Shown here: positions 43,177 to 47,496 of the stretch, piece after piece
Numbering within the stretch: the stretch's first letter is position 1
How the letters are laid out: each line of letters starts with the position of its first letter
From: an uncultured Mediterranea sp.
Lineage (GTDB): Bacteria > Bacteroidota > Bacteroidia > Bacteroidales > Bacteroidaceae
Length of the DNA: 47,496 nt
Reading direction: 5' to 3'
NCBI GenBank assembly: GCA_946056155.1
Contig: CAMGIP010000003.1
Span: 1 to 47,496 of the forward strand
Notes under the pieces: generated by a model
The model's database searches: none
Seen by the model: the letters and a program-made list of their open reading frames with translations, nothing else
Told to the model about the DNA's origin: nothing
Program-made: the position numbers and the translations under genes

Positions 43177-46100
43177 TCATTCCCTTCCTTGTTTTTGCTC
43201 TGCTCTTTCATTCATCATCAGATAGAAGATGGGAACGATAAATCCGTTCAGAAGGGTGGAGGTCAGCAATCCTCCGAGAATCACTTTCGCCATGGGACTT
43301 TGGATCTCGTTGCCCGGCAGGTCACCGGTCACCGCCAATGGAATCAAGGCCAGTGCGCTACTGAGGGCAGTCATCAGGATCGGATTGAGACGGTCGAGTG
43401 AACCTTTGACCACGCTCTCCCTCAGGCAGATGCCCTCGCTGCGCAGCAGTTTGTAGTGGCTGATGAGTAGCATACCGTTGCGTGTGGCGATACCGAAGAG
43501 GGAGATGAAACCGATGATGGCAGGGATACTTACCTCACCGTTGGTCAGCAGAATGGCAAATACACCACCGATGAGAGCCAAAGGCAGGTTGAGCAACACT
43601 ACGGCACTCTCCTGCAGGTTGTGGAACTCGTGATATAGAAGAAGGAAGATGACCACAATGCTGAAGAAGGAGGTGATGGCCAAGGATTGGCTGGCAGCCT
43701 GCTCACTCTCAAACTGACCGCCAAACTCCACATGGTAGCCTTCAGGCAACTGCACCTTCTCGTCAATCTCCTGTTGCATATCGTTGACTACGCTTCTCAG
43801 GTCGCGGTCGGCCACATTGGCTGAGATGACAATCTTGCGTTTTACATTCTCTCTGCTGACGCTGTTGGGACCCATGGCAGAGCGGACATCTGCAACATAG
43901 CATAGCGGCACCTTCTCGCCGTTGGCCGCATCGAGGGTAAGCTCCTCAATGCGCTCTTTCTCAGAGCGGAAATGCTCGCCTACACGGACCGTGAGGTCGA
44001 AACTTTTGCCTTGGTCATATACCTGAGAGACCACCTCACCGCCCAGCAATACTTGGATGGTTTCGGCAAACTCAGGCAGTGTGATACCGTAGCGGGCCAG
44101 CATCTCCCGACGGGGCGTGATGGCCAACTGCGGACGTTCAATCTGCTGTTCTACATTAAGGTCAGCAATACCTGGTACGTCAGCCACCGCTTTTTTGATC
44201 TCTCCCGCTAAGAGATACATCCGGTTCAGGTCATCACCGAAGAGTTTCACGGCAATGTTAGCCCGTGTACCGCTCAGCATGGCATCGATGCGGTGGCTGA
44301 TAGGCTGTCCAATCTCCACGTTAGCCCCGTTGAGATGTCCCAGTTTCTCTCTCACCTCCGCTAAGAACTGTTTGCGTGATCGCTTCTTCAGTTCAAAGGG
44401 AGCTTCAATTTCGCTCACATTCACACCAAGGGCATGTTCGTCTAACTCAGCACGGCCGGTTCTGCGGGCTACTGTCTGTATCTCTGGAATGGTGAGCAGC
44501 AACTCCTCTGCCTGCTGTCCCAACCGGTTGCTCTCTTCCAAGGAGATGCCCGGCAGCGAAGAGACGTTGATGGTCAGCGATCCCTCGTTGAAGGAGGGGA
44601 GGAAGGAGCGGCCTAAGGAGAAGAAGATGCCGAGTGCCACAAGAAAAAGGGCCACAGTACCACCCAGAACTGCTTTGCGGTGGCTGAGTGCAGCCACCAG
44701 TGCCCGCTCGTAGCGGCATTTGATCCAGCAGGCCACGGCAGATTCGCCGCGCTCTCCTTCGTCGTTACCTGCTAAAGTAGCCTTTCCTTCACTTTTCCCT
44801 TTATCAGTTCTTGTCTCCTCTCCTGCTTCTTCAAGGGTTTCCTTTCCTATCCTTTCTCCGGTTACCTCATCTTCTCTTTTTCCTTTTCCTTCTCCTTTGC
44901 TTTTCAGCAGGTAGGAACAGAGCACGGGAGTGAGGGTCAGCGCCACAGCTGTGGAAGCGGCCAAGGCCACGATAAAGGCGATGCCCAAGGGTACCAGCAT
45001 CCGTCCCTCCATGCCGCTGAGGAAGAAGAGGGGCACAAAGCTCACGACAATAATCAGCGTAGAGTTGAGGATAGGCATACGTACCTCTTTGGAAGCCTGA
45101 AAAACGACCTCCTTGATGTTGAGCTGTTGGGATAGAGGTAGGAGACGGTTGGCGTGAAGCCGCTTATAGACATTCTCCACATCTACGATAGCATCATCCA
45201 CCAGCGAACCGATAGCTATGGCCATACCTCCTAAACTCATGGTGTTGATGGTGAATCCCATGTAGTGCAGGGCCAGGATGGAGGTGACTAAGGCTAAAGG
45301 AAGGGTGACGAGGGAGATGAAGGTGGTGCGCACGTTAGCCAAGAAGAGCACCAGCACGATGACCACAAAGATGCCGCCCTCGAAGAGCGACTTCTTCACG
45401 TTGCCTATCGAACTCTCGATGAAGCGGCTCTGCCGGAAGATGTCGGTATCTACCTTCACATCAGCGGGCAGGTTCTTCTTCAAGTCGGTGAGTGCCTTTT
45501 CCAGTTTGTCAGTCAGTTCCAACGTACCAGTAGCCGGCTGTTTGGTCACGGTGAGCAGTACGGCCTGTTTGCCGCGTACAGAGGCGGTACCCAACTTGGG
45601 ACTTTTGCCACCGATGGTGATGTCAGCTATCTGATCCAGCGTGATGGGTAGTCCCTCCTGTTCCCTGTTTGCCCTCACCACGGTGCGCCCGATTTCTTCG
45701 GTGCGCGTGGTGGCGAGTGTACCTCTCAGAATATACTCGTTGCCATATTCATAGAGCACTCCGCCATTGGCATTCAGATTCATGCCCCGTGTAGCAGTGA
45801 GCACCTCATCCAGACTGATGTCGTAGTGCTTCATCCGTCCCGGGTCCAGCAGGATTTGGTACTCCTTGATGTCTCCACCTATGACGGCCACCTGTGCCAC
45901 ACCCCCGGTAGAGAGTAGTCTTGGACGGATGGTCCAGTCGGCTAGGGTGCGGAGGTCGAGCATGGAGGTAGAATCGGCCGTCAGACCGATAATCAGCATC
46001 TCGCCAAGGATGGAGGATTGGGGACCTAAGGTGGGTCGGCCTACGTTCTCAGGCAGCGATTCGCTTACGATAGCCAGTTTCTCGCTGACAATCTGTCGGG

Positions 46101-46416
46101 CCAGATAGATGTCGGTATCCCAGTCAAATTCTACCCATACCACGGAGAAGCCGTTGGTAGAGGTAGAGCGTACGCGCCTCACCCCGGTGGCTCCGTTGAC
46201 GGCGGTCTCTACGGGGAAGGTGACCAACTGTTCCACCTCCTCAGCTGCCATGCCACCCGCTTCGGTCATTACCACAACCGTAGGTGCATTCAGATCCGGG
46301 AATACATCAACCTCCGTTTGTGAGGCCGTATAGAGTCCTCCAATCAGAAGAAGCACGGATGCAGTCAGTACGAGGATGCGGTTGTGAAGGGAGAAGTGTA
46401 TGATTTTGTTCAGCAT
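43177..46416 (-). CDS. CusA/CzcA-family heavy-metal RND efflux pump
   Basis: The 1079-residue inner-membrane pump has the RND order: N-terminal helix and DVFPDLNAPTVVVMTEA, periplasmic domains with LSTGGVAQVAVIGGD, helices 2-6 with the proton-relay motif VDDAIVDVEN (residues 406-415), the large second periplasmic loop (PISHRIDAMLSGTRANIAVKLFGDD) and helices 8-12 (LLNLPLALIGGVFAILLTNGEVSIPAIIGFISLFGIATRNGMLLISHY). The VDxAIVxxEN motif places it with metal exporters (HME-RND) and not drug exporters. Which metal is not clear; I could not identify a CusA-like Met triad with certainty. A Lys/Glu/Gly-rich segment of about 55 residues (505-559) is inserted in the cytoplasmic loop after helix 6. Confidence 0.92.
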   Translation of the reverse strand: MLNKIIHFSLHNRILVLTASVLLLIGGLYTASQTEVDVFPDLNAPTVVVMTEAGGMAAEEVEQLVTFPVETAVNGATGVRRVRSTSTNGFSVVWVEFDWDTDIYLARQIVSEKLAIVSESLPENVGRPTLGPQSSILGEMLIIGLTADSTSMLDLRTLADWTIRPRLLSTGGVAQVAVIGGDIKEYQILLDPGRMKHYDISLDEVLTATRGMNLNANGGVLYEYGNEYILRGTLATTRTEEIGRTVVRANREQEGLPITLDQIADITIGGKSPKLGTASVRGKQAVLLTVTKQPATGTLELTDKLEKALTDLKKNLPADVKVDTDIFRQSRFIESSIGNVKKSLFEGGIFVVIVLVLFLANVRTTFISLVTLPLALVTSILALHYMGFTINTMSLGGMAIAIGSLVDDAIVDVENVYKRLHANRLLPLSQQLNIKEVVFQASKEVRMPILNSTLIIVVSFVPLFFLSGMEGRMLVPLGIAFIVALAASTAVALTLTPVLCSYLLKSKGEGKGKREDEVTGERIGKETLEEAGEETRTDKGKSEGKATLAGNDEGERGESAVACWIKCRYERALVAALSHRKAVLGGTVALFLVALGIFFSLGRSFLPSFNEGSLTINVSSLPGISLEESNRLGQQAEELLLTIPEIQTVARRTGRAELDEHALGVNVSEIEAPFELKKRSRKQFLAEVREKLGHLNGANVEIGQPISHRIDAMLSGTRANIAVKLFGDDLNRMYLLAGEIKKAVADVPGIADLNVEQQIERPQLAITPRREMLARYGITLPEFAETIQVLLGGEVVSQVYDQGKSFDLTVRVGEHFRSEKERIEELTLDAANGEKVPLCYVADVRSAMGPNSVSRENVKRKIVISANVADRDLRSVVNDMQQEIDEKVQLPEGYHVEFGGQFESEQAASQSLAITSFFSIVVIFLLLYHEFHNLQESAVVLLNLPLALIGGVFAILLTNGEVSIPAIIGFISLFGIATRNGMLLISHYKLLRSEGICLRESVVKGSLDRLNPILMTALSSALALIPLAVTGDLPGNEIQSPMAKVILGGLLTSTLLNGFIVPIFYLMMNERAEQKQGRE

Positions 46417-46432
46417 AATTCACTCCTCCTGA

Positions 46433-47496
46433 TTAATGTTCATGACTGTGTGCCGGTATGGCGTTTGATGTGGCTGCTAGTCTCACCTGGTTGGCTCCTT
46501 GTGTTACCACCCGTTCTCCGGCATGGATTCCCTTCACAATGCGTACGTGGGTGCCATTATCGCCATCCACTTCCACCAACTGTTTTTTGTAGCCCTCTTC
46601 ATCCACCTGCAGATAAACGAAGAAGCTTCCCTGCTCTTCGGTGAGTGCTGTCTTGGGCAAAACAATAGCGTGTTCGATAGGAGAGGAGAGGAGCCAGATT
46701 TCTGCGTATGACCCCGGTACGATGTCGCCGCGATGCTCCATCTCAAAAGTGATGGGCAGGTAGTTGCCTCGTGAACCTTGGGCCTTACCGAAGGAGATAA
46801 GTCTGCCGTTGAGCTCATCCAGTGTATAGGTGTGTCGTGAGGCCGCAGTACGGAAGTTGGCTGAATGGATGGTGCGCAGGCTGGCGTAGTGATTTTCAGC
46901 TACGTCGGCTCTGAGGTAGAGTTTGCGGTTCTGGCTGATGGTAGCCAAGGGCTGTCCCATGGTCACATATTCCCCCGCTTTGACCTGTAGTTGGGTGATA
47001 GCGCCTGCCATGGGGGCTACAACACGCTGTCCTCCCTCGCTGTGGTGGGCAGCTGTTGCCTCATAGGCGATGCGGGCATTCTCGTATGCCTGTTGTGCCT
47101 GTTCAAACTCTTTGGCCGAGACGATGCGGTCAGCCACGAGCCGCTTCATGCGTTCATACTCTTTTTGAGCCGTTTCAAAGTTGACCTTTGCCTTCTCCAT
47201 CGGGTCACCATCGGTGAGGTGGCCAGCGGAAATCACCAGCAGGCTCTCTCCCTTGTTGATGCTCATTCCTTCGGTAAGTTGGCGGTTGAAGTTGACTACA
47301 CCCGATGTGGTGGCCACAATGGTACATTCATCCCCTTGGGCTGCCATTACCTGACCGTTGGTCCGTATGACTCGATGAAAGGTAGTGGGGGCAATTATCT
47401 CTACCACCACACCTACCGCTTGGGCTTTCTCGGGCGACAGGATAATCTCGTCGCTATGACCTGTTCCTTCGTGGTCATGCCCCTGATGAGCATCCG
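46433..47496 (-). CDS. RND efflux periplasmic adaptor (CusB/HlyD family), 5' end outside the window
   Basis: The frame stays open through the right edge of the window, so this is a partial gene; the GTG at 47410 is internal. The visible 354 residues show a His-rich stretch near the edge (HQGHDHEGTGH), then DEIILSPEKAQAVGVVVE, a membrane-fusion barrel (TSGVVNFNRQLTEGMSINKGESLLVIS), a helical hairpin (FETAQKEYERMKRLVADRIVSAKEFEQAQ), the lipoyl half QLQVKAGEYVTMGQPLATIS and a C-terminal domain ending in AHSHEH. His-rich ends are common in metal-efflux adaptors and may hold metal ions. It is 16 bases upstream of the pump gene, in the operon adaptor-pump-channel. Confidence 0.9.
   Translation of the reverse strand, partial: DAHQGHDHEGTGHSDEIILSPEKAQAVGVVVEIIAPTTFHRVIRTNGQVMAAQGDECTIVATTSGVVNFNRQLTEGMSINKGESLLVISAGHLTDGDPMEKAKVNFETAQKEYERMKRLVADRIVSAKEFEQAQQAYENARIAYEATAAHHSEGGQRVVAPMAGAITQLQVKAGEYVTMGQPLATISQNRKLYLRADVAENHYASLRTIHSANFRTAASRHTYTLDELNGRLISFGKAQGSRGNYLPITFEMEHRGDIVPGSYAEIWLLSSPIEHAIVLPKTALTEEQGSFFVYLQVDEEGYKKQLVEVDGDNGTHVRIVKGIHAGERVVTQGANQVRLAATSNAIPAHSHEH

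Noticed and set aside
1-47496. tRNA, rRNA, insertion sequence, integrase or prophage genes
   Set aside because: None recognised on either strand. The window looks like ordinary chromosome with one possible deletion scar and one truncated regulator.

Overview
The window comes from the chromosome of a member of the Bacteroidales, most likely Bacteroides or a close relative; genus and species cannot be fixed by reading alone. The evidence is a SusC/SusD pair, a tandem pair of S46 dipeptidyl-peptidases, many Bacteroidetes-type envelope lipoproteins and DUF families (DUF4369, DUF4837, DUF4857), and repeated use of the Bacteroides promoter form TTTG-N19-TAnnTTTG in place of -35/-10 boxes. I see no rRNA, tRNA, CRISPR array, insertion sequence or prophage.

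Layout. 1-457: the 3' end of an AAA-ATPase/PD-(D/E)XK protein converges on an HxlR regulator that lacks its N-terminus. 585-1973 (-): murF. 1974-2435: non-coding, with a nested 55-bp tandem repeat. 2436-12914 (+): the most interesting region. It holds a secreted Ntn-type amide hydrolase, SusC, SusD and a glutamate racemase homologue that carries a signal peptide. A sodium/glutamate symporter (GltS) and a YghZ-type aldo/keto reductase follow, each with its own promoter. 12997-17508 (-): a metal- or haem-like uptake/efflux operon (PepSY membrane protein, OB-fold lipoprotein, DUF4857 membrane protein). Its first gene appears to be a deletion fusion of a TonB-dependent receptor to the tail of an ABC permease. 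17778-19784 (-): a lipoprotein with two Ca-binding-like DUF4114/LruC motifs. 20023-24410 (-): DPP7-type and DPP11-type exopeptidases. 24607-33112 (+): a conserved-looking envelope block (DUF4369 lipoprotein, coaX, beta-barrel OMP, TPR protein, lptC, CNNM/CorC protein, ppiD). 33264-41727 (+): rlmN, DUF4837 lipoprotein, pdxA, a sigma-54 activator, lptE, a TPR-tail protein, secG and an MFS transporter. 41904-47496 (-): a CusCBA-like RND metal efflux operon cut by the window edge.

How the genes may work together. The 2.4-11.9 kb region reads as a nutrient-uptake locus resembling a polysaccharide utilisation locus but without any glycoside hydrolase. An outer-membrane SusCD importer is joined to an exported amide hydrolase, an exported Glu racemase and a glutamate permease. 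I infer capture of a glutamate-containing amide or peptide, release of the amino acid, D/L interconversion in the periplasm and Na+-coupled uptake. Peptidoglycan stem peptides, poly-gamma-glutamate and acyl-glutamates are possible substrates; none is shown by the sequence. A DPP11-type enzyme (Asp/Glu-specific by its signature Arg) lies about 10 kb away and fits a wider acidic-peptide diet. The rest is mostly housekeeping and envelope biogenesis.

Limits: family assignments come from recognised motifs, not from searches. Start codons were chosen from signal peptides, family N-termini and promoter positions.
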